DNA of 12,010 nt, taken from JAWLGW01 sp964569055. Its GTDB lineage: Bacteria; Planctomycetota; J058. This document shows positions 1 to 6,674 of the stretch, in pieces. The stretch spans positions 1 to 12,010 of the forward strand of contig CAZMSZ010000230.1 of the NCBI GenBank assembly GCA_964569055.1. Reading direction: 5' to 3'. Position 1 is the first letter of the stretch. Each line of letters starts with the position of its first letter. The translations under genes were made by a program, and so were the position numbers. Under the pieces are notes generated by a model. That model was not told the origin of the DNA, did not search any database, and saw only the letters and a program-made list of their open reading frames with translations.

Positions 1-72
1 CCTCGTCGCGGTCCTCGACCTCGTCGCGGTCCTCGACTTCGTCGCGGTCGTCGTCCTCGTCGCGGTCGGTCG
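1..72. repeat. 18-base tandem repeat coding for an Asp/Glu/Arg hexapeptide
   Basis: Units CCTCGTCGCGGTCCTCGA at 1-18 and 19-36 are identical. Units at 37-54 and 55-72 are degenerate copies. On the minus strand they encode VEDRDE in frame with the TerB-like gene, so the repeat is a coding tail expansion. The array may continue beyond the left edge. Confidence 0.8.
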
Positions 73-763
73 CGTCGGCGAGTCGGCCGGCGCGATCGTC
101 GTCGCGCTCGTCTGCCTCGTCGGATGCCGTGTCCTCGTCGTCGTCCTCGAGGTCGAGCACGCCCGAGCCGCTCCCGACCCCGCTGGGCGCGTCGCGGTGC
201 ACCCAGCCGCCGCGGTCGCCCTCGGCGACCCAGGAGGCGACCGCCTCCTGCTCGCGGAACACGTAGGCCTCCGTGGCGACCGCGGGCTCCGGCGCCGCGG
301 CGCTCGCGTCGTCGTCCTCCTCGTCCGTTGGACGCGAGAGGATCGTGAAGGGAGGCTCGGGGGTCAGGCTCAGGTCGCCTGCGCCGCCGTCGCCGCCGAG
401 GACCTCGAGGCACAGGTCCCGATACTCCGACTCCGCGAGCCCGAGCTTGAACCCCAGCTCGCGCACGAACGTGTCCTCGAGGAAGTCCAGCTCGCCGTCG
501 GCCTCGTGCACCTGCACGGCCATCTCGACCAGCCGCCGCCTGAAGGCGGTCGACTCGGCCAGGAACGGGCCCACGGCCGCGTCGATGTCGAACTGATGCG
601 GGTCGAACGCGTCGAGCCGCTCGCGCAGCGCGGGGGACAGCTCGCCGCCCCACACCTCGCGCAGCAGCGCCTCGATCCGATCGACCTCGTCGGCCTCCAT
701 GTGCTTGTCGGCCCAGCCGGCGGCCATCAGCAGGTCCGCCACCGCCTCGATCCTCTCGCGCAT
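1..763 (-). CDS. TerB-like domain protein with acidic repeat tail (5' part, runs off window)
   Basis: The reading frame is open from the ATG at 763-761 to the left edge, giving 254 codons without a stop, so the C-terminus is missing. Residues 1 to about 120 form an all-helical region that reads like the TerB/tellurite-resistance fold. It has two acidic helix-turn segments, ADKHMEADEVDRI (19-31) and HEADGELDFLED (87-98), the second followed by a LGFKLGL helix end as in TerB-type proteins. TerB-like domains are associated with envelope stress systems and are thought to bind metal; the exact role here is unknown. Residues 140-200 are low-complexity linker with one short ordered-looking stretch (YVFREQEAVASWV). 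From 205 on the protein is almost only Asp, Glu and Arg, ending in hexapeptide repeats VEDRDE. The start is supported by a GGAGGG ribosome site 4 bases upstream. It is divergent from the zinc-finger gene. Confidence is high for the gene, moderate for the TerB assignment. Confidence 0.72.
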   Translation of the reverse strand, partial: MRERIEAVADLLMAAGWADKHMEADEVDRIEALLREVWGGELSPALRERLDAFDPHQFDIDAAVGPFLAESTAFRRRLVEMAVQVHEADGELDFLEDTFVRELGFKLGLAESEYRDLCLEVLGGDGGAGDLSLTPEPPFTILSRPTDEEDDDASAAAPEPAVATEAYVFREQEAVASWVAEGDRGGWVHRDAPSGVGSGSGVLDLEDDDEDTASDEADERDDDRAGRLADATDRDEDDDRDEVEDRDEVEDRDE

Positions 764-767
764 GCGA

Positions 768-773
768 CCCTCC
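768..773 (-). promoter_or_regulatory. Ribosome binding site of the TerB-like gene
   Basis: Read on the minus strand, the bases are GGAGGG, four bases before the ATG at 763. It is the best Shine-Dalgarno match near this end of the frame and decides the start. Confidence 0.6.
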
Positions 774-787
774 GCGGAACGGGCAGC

Positions 788-793
788 ACCATA
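788..793 (-). promoter_or_regulatory. Candidate -10 element for the TerB-like gene
   Basis: The minus strand reads TATGGT about 25 bases upstream of the ATG, in a stretch less GC-rich than its surroundings. It would leave a short leader carrying the GGAGGG site. No convincing -35 hexamer is seen, so this is tentative. Confidence 0.3.
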
Positions 794-857
794 CCACTCG
801 ACGCCGTCCTGCCCGGGCCACCCGAGCCGGGCCGAAACCCCCCGTCCTCCTCATCGG

Positions 858-863
858 TAGGGT
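858..863 (+). promoter_or_regulatory. Candidate -10 element just ahead of the zinc-finger gene
   Basis: TAGGGT lies eight bases before the ATG at 872, and no Shine-Dalgarno sequence lies between. If it is a true -10, transcription would start at or next to the initiation codon, giving a leaderless message. The same hexamer occurs in the candidate promoter of the large enzyme at 8310-8315. No -35 match is seen here. Confidence 0.25.
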
Positions 864-871
864 CGGGGCGA

Positions 872-1399
872 ATGCAGCAGCCCGTGACCTGCACCGAGAC
901 GCGGCGACGCCTGGGGGAAGGGCCTCTTGGGGCCTGCGCGGACGACGTCCGGGATCACCTCGACAACTGCCGATCCTGTAATGAGATAGCGCGCGGGTTC
1001 GCGGCCCTCGACGGCCTGCTGTTGGCCGAGGCGGCGCCCCCGGCGCCGCCCGGGCTGGTCGGGTCGATTCGCGCGGCGCTCGCGGCTCGGCGCGCGGCGG
1101 CCCGGCGGGCTCGCCTCGCCACCTGGGCGGGCCTGGTCGGGGCGGCCGCGGCCGCGGTCGCGGTCGCGGCGGTCGGGCCTCCCACGGCCCTGCCGGCCGT
1201 CCCGAGCGGCTGGCTCGGGCTGGGCGCGGCGGCGCTCGCGCGGCTCGAGGCGCTCGGGGCCGGCCTCTCCGCCGGCGCGGGCCAGGCCCTCAACGCGGCG
1301 CCGACCCCGCCCTGGATCGCCCTGCTGGTGGCGGCCCCGCTGCTGGCCTACGTCAACTGGACCCTGAGCCGCGGCGCGGCGGTGGGAGCCCGTCCGTGA
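872..1399 (+). CDS. zf-HC2 zinc-finger membrane protein (anti-sigma-factor-like)
   Basis: The product is 175 residues. The N-terminus has the zf-HC2 pattern of anti-sigma factors: C7, then H29-x3-C33-x2-C36 (HLDNCRSC), expected to bind one zinc in the cytoplasm. Residues 60-82 are rich in Ala and Arg. A membrane segment follows at about 83-102 (LATWAGLVGAAAAAVAVAAV) and a second at about 148-167 (WIALLVAAPLLAYVNWTL). In known family members this domain holds an ECF sigma factor inactive at the membrane, but no sigma gene is present in this window, so an anti-sigma role is only a possibility. The frame is open much further upstream, but that part overlaps the TerB-like gene on the other strand and is its shadow. 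The ATG at 872 was chosen because the zinc-finger motif begins directly after it. It overlaps the next gene by 4 bases (GTGA). Confidence 0.75.
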   Translation: MQQPVTCTETRRRLGEGPLGACADDVRDHLDNCRSCNEIARGFAALDGLLLAEAAPPAPPGLVGSIRAALAARRAAARRARLATWAGLVGAAAAAVAVAAVGPPTALPAVPSGWLGLGAAALARLEALGAGLSAGAGQALNAAPTPPWIALLVAAPLLAYVNWTLSRGAAVGARP

Positions 1400-1980
1400 T
1401 CCGACCTGCGTCGCTCGCCTTGGCTGCGCTCGCCCTGCTCGCGACGCCCGGGCCCGCGCTCGCGGCCGAGGGTGATCGCGCCGGCGCGCTCCTGTTCGGG
1501 CCCGCCTTGTTCGCCCTGCCCGTGTTCGCGATCGGGCTCGCCGGGCACCTGCTGCTCCTCGCGGCGGCCCCGGCGCGAGGTCGTTCGCTGGTGGCCCAGG
1601 CCGAGCGTCCCCGCGGGCGTCTGCTCGCGCTGGGCGTCGTCGACACGCTGTTCCTGTGGTTCGTGGCCCTGGCCACCGCCAAGCCGGCGCCCGCGATCTC
1701 GGCGCTGGTGCTGCTGGTGTGGCTCGCCCTCGCGTTCGTGGGGAGCCACGGCCTGGCGCGCGCGCTGGGCGCCCGCGTGCTCGGGCGCGACCCGCACGCC
1801 GCGGCGCCCGAGGACGTTCGCCAGCTCGTCGTCGGCTGGTTCGTGTTGACGTTCGCCGCGGCCCTCCCGCTGGTCGGCCTGCTGCTCGCCGCCTACTGGA
1901 GCGTGCGCGCGACCGGCGCCGTGCTGCTCACGCTGCTCGCGGGTCCGCCCGCGCGCGAGCCCGAGCCGCGGGACGGCTGA
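1396..1980 (+). CDS. Small multi-pass membrane protein, function unknown
   Basis: The product is 194 residues from a GTG that overlaps the stop codon of the zinc-finger gene (GTGA), so translation is likely coupled. Residues 1-24 look like a signal peptide with a cleavage site after ALA-A. Hydrophobic segments follow at about 33-57, 76-95, 101-123 and 143-183, the last long enough for one or two spans. A short charged loop at 125-140 (RDPHAAAPEDVRQ) separates the final pair. No catalytic motif is visible and I do not recognise the family. The tight coupling suggests that it and the zf-HC2 protein act together in the inner membrane. Codon use matches the neighbours. Confidence 0.7.
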   Translation: MIRPASLALAALALLATPGPALAAEGDRAGALLFGPALFALPVFAIGLAGHLLLLAAAPARGRSLVAQAERPRGRLLALGVVDTLFLWFVALATAKPAPAISALVLLVWLALAFVGSHGLARALGARVLGRDPHAAAPEDVRQLVVGWFVLTFAAALPLVGLLLAAYWSVRATGAVLLTLLAGPPAREPEPRDG

Positions 1981-2017
1981 CCGCGGGCGGAGCCCGGTCG
2001 GCTCGGCGCTCGGCTGC

Positions 2018-2023
2018 TATCAT
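2018..2023 (+). promoter_or_regulatory. Candidate -10 element for the MCE/Mla transport unit
   Basis: TATCAT differs from the consensus TATAAT at one position and stands out in very GC-rich sequence. It ends nine bases before the ATG at 2033, with no ribosome site between, so the message would be nearly leaderless. No good -35 lies at the right distance. Confidence 0.35.
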
Positions 2024-2032
2024 CGGCGCTGC

Positions 2033-3268
2033 ATGAGCAGGCGCGGCAAGGTCGGGATCGGCGCGGGCATGTGGGCGGCGGCCGCCCTCGGGCTGCTCCT
2101 CCTGGCGCGCGCCCACGCCGCCGAGCTCGGCCCGCCGCTCGGCAAGCTCGGGCGGTTCGTGTGGAGCCGCCCCGCCGCGCACACCGTCGAGCTGAAGGGC
2201 CCGCTCCTGGTGGGCGACCCCGTGCTCGACGCCGAGCGCAACTACCTCGGCCGGGTCACCGGGCTGTGGCTCGGCGAGGTCCCGGTGGGCGAGGTGGCCG
2301 ACGGCGACCCCTGCCGCGCGCTGCTCGCGATCGACCCCGAGCGGGTGCACGTCCTGCCGCCCGACCCGCGCTTCTTCACGCGCACCGCCCCGCGCGACGG
2401 GAAGTGGGTGATCGAGACGCTGCTCCCGCCGCACAAGCGGGCGCTCCTCGCCGAGGAGCTGAGCGCGTTCGCCGACGAGCACCACGAGCAGATCGCCGCG
2501 TTCATCCGCCCGATCGCCGAGGACGTGATCGAGCACGGCATGGGCGTGCTCGAGGCGAACCTGCGCGGCGCGCTGAAGAAGCACGAGGACGAGCTGCAGG
2601 CCCTGCTCGAGGAGCACCGCGGGCTGGTCAAGGAGGACCTGCTCCCCGTCCTCAAGAAGGAGCTGGGCCCGAGCGCCAAGAAGAAGGCGGAGCCGCTGCT
2701 CCGCGAGATCGGGCGCGAGCTGTGGAACGAGCTCCCCATGTGGACGCTCGGCTGGAACGCGTTCGTCGACTACCTGCCCGGCACCTCGCGCACGCGGGTC
2801 GACGCCTGGTGGGCGCAGTTCCTGGAGGAGAAGGCGATCCCGATCGTGGCCTCGCACGAGGCCGACCTGCTCGAGGCGCTCGAGGAGCTGGTCGAGGAGG
2901 GGGCGCGCAGCCCCGCGGTCCGCAAGGCGCTCGGCGACGCGACCCGCCGGCTGGCCCACGACCCCGACTTCAAGGCGCTGGTGCGCGGGATCCTCGAGGA
3001 CGCGCTCGTCCGGCCGTTCGAGCTGCAGGAGCTGCTCGAGCGGCTGCTGAAGGACCCCACCCACCAGGAGCGCATGCAGGCGCTCTCCGACGCGTTCGCG
3101 CCCACGCTGCAGCGGATCGGGCGCAAGCTCACGATCGACGAGGCCACCGGCCGGATCGACCCCGACCTCGCCCGCGTGCTGCGGCGGGTCGTGTTCCGCA
3201 AGGACGGCCGCTGGGTCGAGCTGCGCCCCGCGTCCGCCGCCGCGCCCGCCGCCGGGGCCGGCCGCTGA
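2033..3268 (+). CDS. MCE/MlaD-like membrane-anchored lipid-transport protein with long helical C-terminus
   Basis: The product is 411 residues. An uncleaved anchor or signal peptide covers residues 10-30 (MWAAAALGLLLLARAHA). Residues 50-132 resemble an MCE domain: LLVGDPVLDAE followed by LGRVTGLWLG matches the family's 'GxPV ... GxVxxI' core, and a later beta-rich part ends near WVIETLLPP. MCE proteins form hexamers in the periplasm that pass phospholipids to or from an MlaFE permease. Residues 135-225 and 255-365 are strongly charged, long amphipathic helices (e.g. KKHEDELQALLEEHRG), as in MCE proteins whose tails build a channel across the periplasm. The pairing with the downstream MlaF-MlaE fusion (TGATG overlap) is the strongest support. 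The MCE match is weak on sequence alone, as the Asp/Ala-rich loop is divergent. No Shine-Dalgarno sequence is seen upstream. Confidence 0.68.
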   Translation: MSRRGKVGIGAGMWAAAALGLLLLARAHAAELGPPLGKLGRFVWSRPAAHTVELKGPLLVGDPVLDAERNYLGRVTGLWLGEVPVGEVADGDPCRALLAIDPERVHVLPPDPRFFTRTAPRDGKWVIETLLPPHKRALLAEELSAFADEHHEQIAAFIRPIAEDVIEHGMGVLEANLRGALKKHEDELQALLEEHRGLVKEDLLPVLKKELGPSAKKKAEPLLREIGRELWNELPMWTLGWNAFVDYLPGTSRTRVDAWWAQFLEEKAIPIVASHEADLLEALEELVEEGARSPAVRKALGDATRRLAHDPDFKALVRGILEDALVRPFELQELLERLLKDPTHQERMQALSDAFAPTLQRIGRKLTIDEATGRIDPDLARVLRRVVFRKDGRWVELRPASAAAPAAGAGR

Positions 3269-5025
3269 TGCCCGAGGCGCCCGCGGAGGAGCCGGCCGCC
3301 GGGGCCGCGTCGGAGGACGAGCCTCGACCCGCCCCCGCCGAGGGCGGCGACGAGGGTCCCGTCGAGGAGGCGGCGGCGCACGGCGCGAGCGACGCGCCCT
3401 CGGCCGCCCCAGGCGGGCCGGCGATCGAGCTGCGCGGCCTCACGGTCGGCGTCCCCGGCAAGACGCTGATCGAGGGCGCCGACCTCACGATCGCGCGCGG
3501 CGAGCGGGTGCTGCTGGTGGGCCCCTCGGGCGCGGGCAAGAGCGTGCTGTTGCGCCTGCTCACCGGGCTGCTCCCGATCGACGACGAGGAGGCGGGCTAC
3601 ACGGCCCTGGGCACGGCGCGGGTGGCCGGCGCCTCGGTGCTCGAGCGGCGCGAGCGCGAGCGCGCCCGCGACGCGGTTGGGATCGTGTTCCAGGACCACG
3701 CCCTGCTCGACGAGCTGAGCGCCGCGGGGAACCTGGCCTTCGCCCGCGACCACGCCAGCTCGCCCGGGGCGGGCGAGGCTTGCCAGCGCGCGCTGGCGTT
3801 CCTGCGCCAGCACGGGATCGACCCGGCCGCCCGGGTGGGCACGCTCTCGGGCGGGCAGAAGCAGCGCGTCGCGATCGCGCGCGCCCTGGCGCGCGACCCC
3901 GAGGTCGTGTTCTACGACGAGCCGACCAGCGCGCTCGACCCCCGCACCGCGCGCGCGGTCGCCGCCTTGATCGCGGACGCGGCCGCGGGGTTCCACAAGA
4001 CGCAGGTGATCGTGACCCACGACTACGCCCCCTTCCGCGGCGACGTGGACCGGGTCCTGTTCCTCGACCCGGCCGCGCGCGCGCTGCGCGAGATCGACTG
4101 GGCCGAGCTCGACCGGATCATGAGCGCGCCCGCGCCCGCGGCCGCGACCTCGCCCGCCGAGGCGGAGCTCGAGCCGGCCGGGCCGGGCCTGCTCGCGCGG
4201 CTGGGCGCCGGCGCCGCCGACCTCGCCGCCGGCACCCCCACCGCGGCGGTCGGGGCGCTGGCCGCGCTGCCGTACGCCGTCTGGCCCTGGCGCGCGCGCG
4301 CGAGCTGGTTCCTGCGCTGGCTGGGCCACTACGCCCGGATCACGTTCGCGGGGAGCGCGCTCCCCTACACGGTGATCGCCGGGGTGATCGCCGGGTTCGT
4401 GGCGACCTACTTCACCTACAAGTTCCTGCCCCGGCCCGAGCTGACCGAGGCGCTGATCCTCGACGAGATCCTGCCCAACCTCGGGTTCGCGCTCTATCGG
4501 ATCGTGGTCCCGGTGCTGGTCACGATCCTGATCGCCGGACGCACCGGCGCGGCGCTCGCCTCGGACTTCGGCACACGGGTCTACCAGCACCAGACCCTCG
4601 CCATGCGCTCCCTGGGCGCCTCGCCGATCGCCTACCTCGGCACCTCCGCGCTGTGGGCCAGCCTGGTCGGGATGCTGGTCGTGGCCGCGGTCGCGTTCTG
4701 GGCCGCCTGCTTCACCAGCCTGGCGGTGTTCGTCACGATCAAGCCCGACATGACGCCCTTCTACTGGTCGGGCCAGTTCTTCCGCAAGCTGCAGCCGTTC
4801 TGGGGCCTGGCCGTCGGCAAGGGCTGGGGCTGGGTGGTCACCAAGCTGCTCGTCTCGGCCGGCGGGATCGCCGCGATCGCCTACCTCGTCGGCTCGCGGC
4901 CCAAGCGCTCCACGGCCGACGTCAGCCGGGGGATCACGCTCACCGTCTACTGGGGCACGGTGTTCGTGCTGCTCGTGCACTTCGTGTGCGCGTTCTTCGA
5001 GTTCCAGAAGCCGCCGGTCGGCTGA
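3268..5025 (+). CDS. MlaF-MlaE fusion: ABC ATPase joined to MlaE-family permease
   Basis: One 585-residue protein. Residues 1-50 are an Ala/Glu/Pro linker. Residues 52-275 are an ABC ATPase: Walker A GPSGAGKS (85-92), Q-loop Q142, signature LSGGQ (193-197), Walker B VVFYDEPT (213-220) with catalytic E218, D-loop SALD and switch H251. A variable linker covers 280-340. Residues 350-580 are an MlaE-type permease with about five membrane segments (358-380, 402-425, 460-490, 520-542, 555-576). It carries the family hallmark, GRTGAALASDFGTRVYQHQT (424-443) followed by LAMRSLGASPIAYL, where MlaE proteins have 'GR.G.A.aAELGTM.v..QidAL..MG.dP..YL'. Known MlaF and MlaE are separate chains in an F2E2 core; two copies of this fusion would supply the same. 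It should move phospholipids across the inner membrane with the upstream MCE protein. The ATG overlaps the previous stop (TGATG). The longer open frame upstream is a shadow of the MCE gene. Confidence 0.9.
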   Translation: MPEAPAEEPAAGAASEDEPRPAPAEGGDEGPVEEAAAHGASDAPSAAPGGPAIELRGLTVGVPGKTLIEGADLTIARGERVLLVGPSGAGKSVLLRLLTGLLPIDDEEAGYTALGTARVAGASVLERRERERARDAVGIVFQDHALLDELSAAGNLAFARDHASSPGAGEACQRALAFLRQHGIDPAARVGTLSGGQKQRVAIARALARDPEVVFYDEPTSALDPRTARAVAALIADAAAGFHKTQVIVTHDYAPFRGDVDRVLFLDPAARALREIDWAELDRIMSAPAPAAATSPAEAELEPAGPGLLARLGAGAADLAAGTPTAAVGALAALPYAVWPWRARASWFLRWLGHYARITFAGSALPYTVIAGVIAGFVATYFTYKFLPRPELTEALILDEILPNLGFALYRIVVPVLVTILIAGRTGAALASDFGTRVYQHQTLAMRSLGASPIAYLGTSALWASLVGMLVVAAVAFWAACFTSLAVFVTIKPDMTPFYWSGQFFRKLQPFWGLAVGKGWGWVVTKLLVSAGGIAAIAYLVGSRPKRSTADVSRGITLTVYWGTVFVLLVHFVCAFFEFQKPPVG

Positions 5026-5034
5026 GGCGAGGGG
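5024..5034 (+). promoter_or_regulatory. Ribosome binding region supporting the GTG start of the HD hydrolase
   Basis: GAGG at 5024-5027 and AGGGG at 5030-5034 lie 11 and 4 bases before the GTG at 5039. They begin inside the stop codon of the transporter gene, which supports this start and translational coupling. Confidence 0.45.
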
Positions 5035-5038
5035 CCCC

Positions 5039-6316
5039 GTGGCGCGACCGGTCGTGATCCGCGACGCCGTGTGGGGTGACATAGAGCTCCCGCCCGAGCT
5101 GACCCTGCTCCTCGACGCGCCCGAGCTGCAGCGGCTGCGCGGGATCCGCCAGCTCGGCACGGCGCACCTGGTCTACCCCAGCGCGAACCACACCCGGTTC
5201 GAGCACGTGCTCGGCACCTGCCACGTGGCCGCGCGCATGCTCGCCGGCTTGCCAGACGCCCTCGACGCCCGCGCGCGCCTCGGCACGCTCGCCGCGGCGC
5301 TGGTCCACGACGTGGGGCACGTGCCGTTCGGCCACACCTTCGAGGACGAGCGCCGGCTGTTCCCGCGCCACGACGGGCCCGAGCGCGCGCGCCACTTCCT
5401 GGGCGACACCGCGCTGGGCGAGGCGCTCGAGCGGCTGGGGCTGCGCGGGTTCGTGCGCTCGGCCCTCGGCGCGGCCGAGCCGGGCGACGAGGCCGCGCCG
5501 ACCCTGGCGGTCGACGTGGTGTCGGGGACGGTGTGCGCCGATCTCCTCGACTACCTGGCCCGCGACGCGCTGTTCACCGGGATCCGCCGGGCCTACGACG
5601 AGCGCGTGTTCCGCTACCTGAAGGCCCAGGGCGGGCGGCTGGTGCTCGGCCTGGCCAAGCGCGGGCTGCCGCGGGCGGACGCCTTCTCCGAGGTGATCCA
5701 CCTGCTGCGCCTGCGCTACACGCTCTCCGAGCGCGTGTACTACCACCACGCCAAGGTGACCTCGGGGGCGCTGGTCTCCAAGCTGGTCGAGCGCGCCGCG
5801 GCCGCGGGCCTGACGCTCGAGGCGCTGTTCCCGCTCTCCGACGACGGGCTGCTGGCGCTGCTCGAGCGGGAGTACGCGCCCGGCGACCCGGTGCTGGCCG
5901 AGGCGCTCGCCGACCTGCGCGCCCGTCGGCTGCCCAAGCGGGCCTACGTGCTCACCCGGCGGATCGGCGAGGCCGCGCAGGAGGCGCTGGTGGCGCGGTT
6001 CCACGCGGACCGCGCCGAGCGCGAGCGGGTCGAGGCCGAGCTCGAGCGCGAGCTGGGCCTCCCGGCGGGCGCGGTGATCCTCTCGTGCCCCGAGCCCCGC
6101 ATGGCGCTCAAGGAGGCCGCGATCGGGGTCGACGTCGGCGGCGCCGAGGCGGTCTCGCTGGCCGACCTCGCGCTGGCCGAGGTGGACGAGCTGCTGGAGA
6201 AGCACCGCGACCTGTGGCGGTTCTGCGCGCTGATCGGCGGTCGCCACGCGGAGCGGCGCGACGCGCTGACCGCGGCCTGCGAGGCGCGCTTCGGCCACGC
6301 CAGCGAGCTGCGGTGA
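5039..6316 (+). CDS. HD-superfamily nucleotide phosphohydrolase (SAMHD1/YwfO-like, COG1078 type)
   Basis: The product is 425 residues from GTG. The N-terminal half has the layout of the HD-domain dNTP triphosphohydrolase-like family: ELQRLRGIRQLGTAHLVYP (29-47), then TRFEHVLGT with metal ligand H56, LVHDVGHVPFGHTFED with H90-D91, and CADLLDYLARDALFTGI with D168 and the family's DYLxRD motif (171-176). Together H56, H90, D91 and D168 give the complete metal site. Relatives remove triphosphate from dNTPs or hydrolyse other nucleotides; the substrate here cannot be told. The C-terminal half (200-425) is helical, with a charged segment at 335-355. The length is usual for the family and no residue of the metal site is missing. 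It follows the Mla fusion by 13 bases and is probably cotranscribed, though no functional link to lipid transport is evident. The gene ends 48 bases before the convergent small gene. Confidence 0.88.
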   Translation: MARPVVIRDAVWGDIELPPELTLLLDAPELQRLRGIRQLGTAHLVYPSANHTRFEHVLGTCHVAARMLAGLPDALDARARLGTLAAALVHDVGHVPFGHTFEDERRLFPRHDGPERARHFLGDTALGEALERLGLRGFVRSALGAAEPGDEAAPTLAVDVVSGTVCADLLDYLARDALFTGIRRAYDERVFRYLKAQGGRLVLGLAKRGLPRADAFSEVIHLLRLRYTLSERVYYHHAKVTSGALVSKLVERAAAAGLTLEALFPLSDDGLLALLEREYAPGDPVLAEALADLRARRLPKRAYVLTRRIGEAAQEALVARFHADRAERERVEAELERELGLPAGAVILSCPEPRMALKEAAIGVDVGGAEAVSLADLALAEVDELLEKHRDLWRFCALIGGRHAERRDALTAACEARFGHASELR

Positions 6317-6338
6317 GCCGCGCGGTGAGGAGGTACGG

Positions 6339-6355
6339 CCCCGATCCCGACGGGG
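6339..6355. terminator. Weak hairpin between convergent genes
   Basis: CCCCG (6339-6343) and CGGGG (6351-6355) form a 5-base stem with a 7-base loop. It lies between the HD hydrolase stop and the stop of the minus-strand gene. No T-run follows on either strand, so an intrinsic terminator is only possible. Confidence 0.25.
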
Positions 6356-6364
6356 AGTGAGCCC

Positions 6365-6572
6365 TCAGTCGTGCGCGTCGGCCAGCGCCTCGCGCGCGTC
6401 GCTCAGCGCGTCGTCGGCGCGCTCGACCGCCTCGGTGGCCTTGGCCAGCGCGGCCACGATCCGCTCCTGGCCCGGCGCCTCGCGGGCGTCGAACTCCTCG
6501 CCGTAGGCGACCTCCTCCAGGCGCTTGGCCTCGAGGCGCGACTGCTTCTCGAGGTCGCCCAGGAGCTGGGTG
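6365..6572 (-). CDS. C-terminal part of a small charged helical protein (start lost in assembly gap)
   Basis: Read on the minus strand, 69 codons run from the edge of the N block to a TGA at 6367-6365. The visible residues begin TQLLGDLEKQSRLEAKRLEE and end with EALADAHD. They are rich in Ala, Glu, Asp, Lys and Arg, with heptad-like spacing over the last 35 residues (IVAALAKATEAVERADDAL), which suggests a coiled coil. The composition and G/C third positions fit a real gene; the overlapping frames are Arg/Pro-rich and do not. The start lies inside the gap. Because the HEAT-repeat gene ends two bases beyond the other side, the two are probably adjacent in one operon. I do not recognise the family. 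Confidence 0.6.
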
Positions 6573-6672
6573 NNNNNNNNNNNNNNNNNNNNNNNNNNNN
6601 NNNNNNNNNNNNNNNNNNNNNNNNNNNNNNNNNNNNNNNNNNNNNNNNNNNNNNNNNNNNNNNNNNNNNNNN
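6573..6672. other. Assembly gap of 100 N
   Basis: Exactly 100 N, a common placeholder for a scaffold gap of unknown size. It hides the start of the small minus-strand gene and possibly more. Open frames that cross it are not real evidence of coding. Confidence 0.95.
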
Positions 6673-6674
6673 CG

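Noticed and set aside
197..871. Upstream extension of the zinc-finger frame
   Set aside because: It lies over the TerB-like gene on the opposite strand and is that gene's mirror; the zf-HC2 motif begins right after the ATG at 872.
1990..2004. Terminator after the small membrane protein (GAGCC/GGCTC)
   Set aside because: The stem is only five pairs, with no T-run, and is expected by chance at this GC content.
2071..3267. Open frame in phase with the MlaF-MlaE fusion extending some 400 codons upstream
   Set aside because: It is Arg/Pro/Ala-rich and out of frame with the better MCE-like gene; the fusion's real start is the ATG overlapping the MCE stop at 3268.
2770..5160. Long minus-strand open frame opposite the MCE and MlaF-MlaE genes
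   Set aside because: It is Arg/Gly/Asp-rich without recognisable motifs; the plus strand codes for clear ABC and permease motifs over the same bases.
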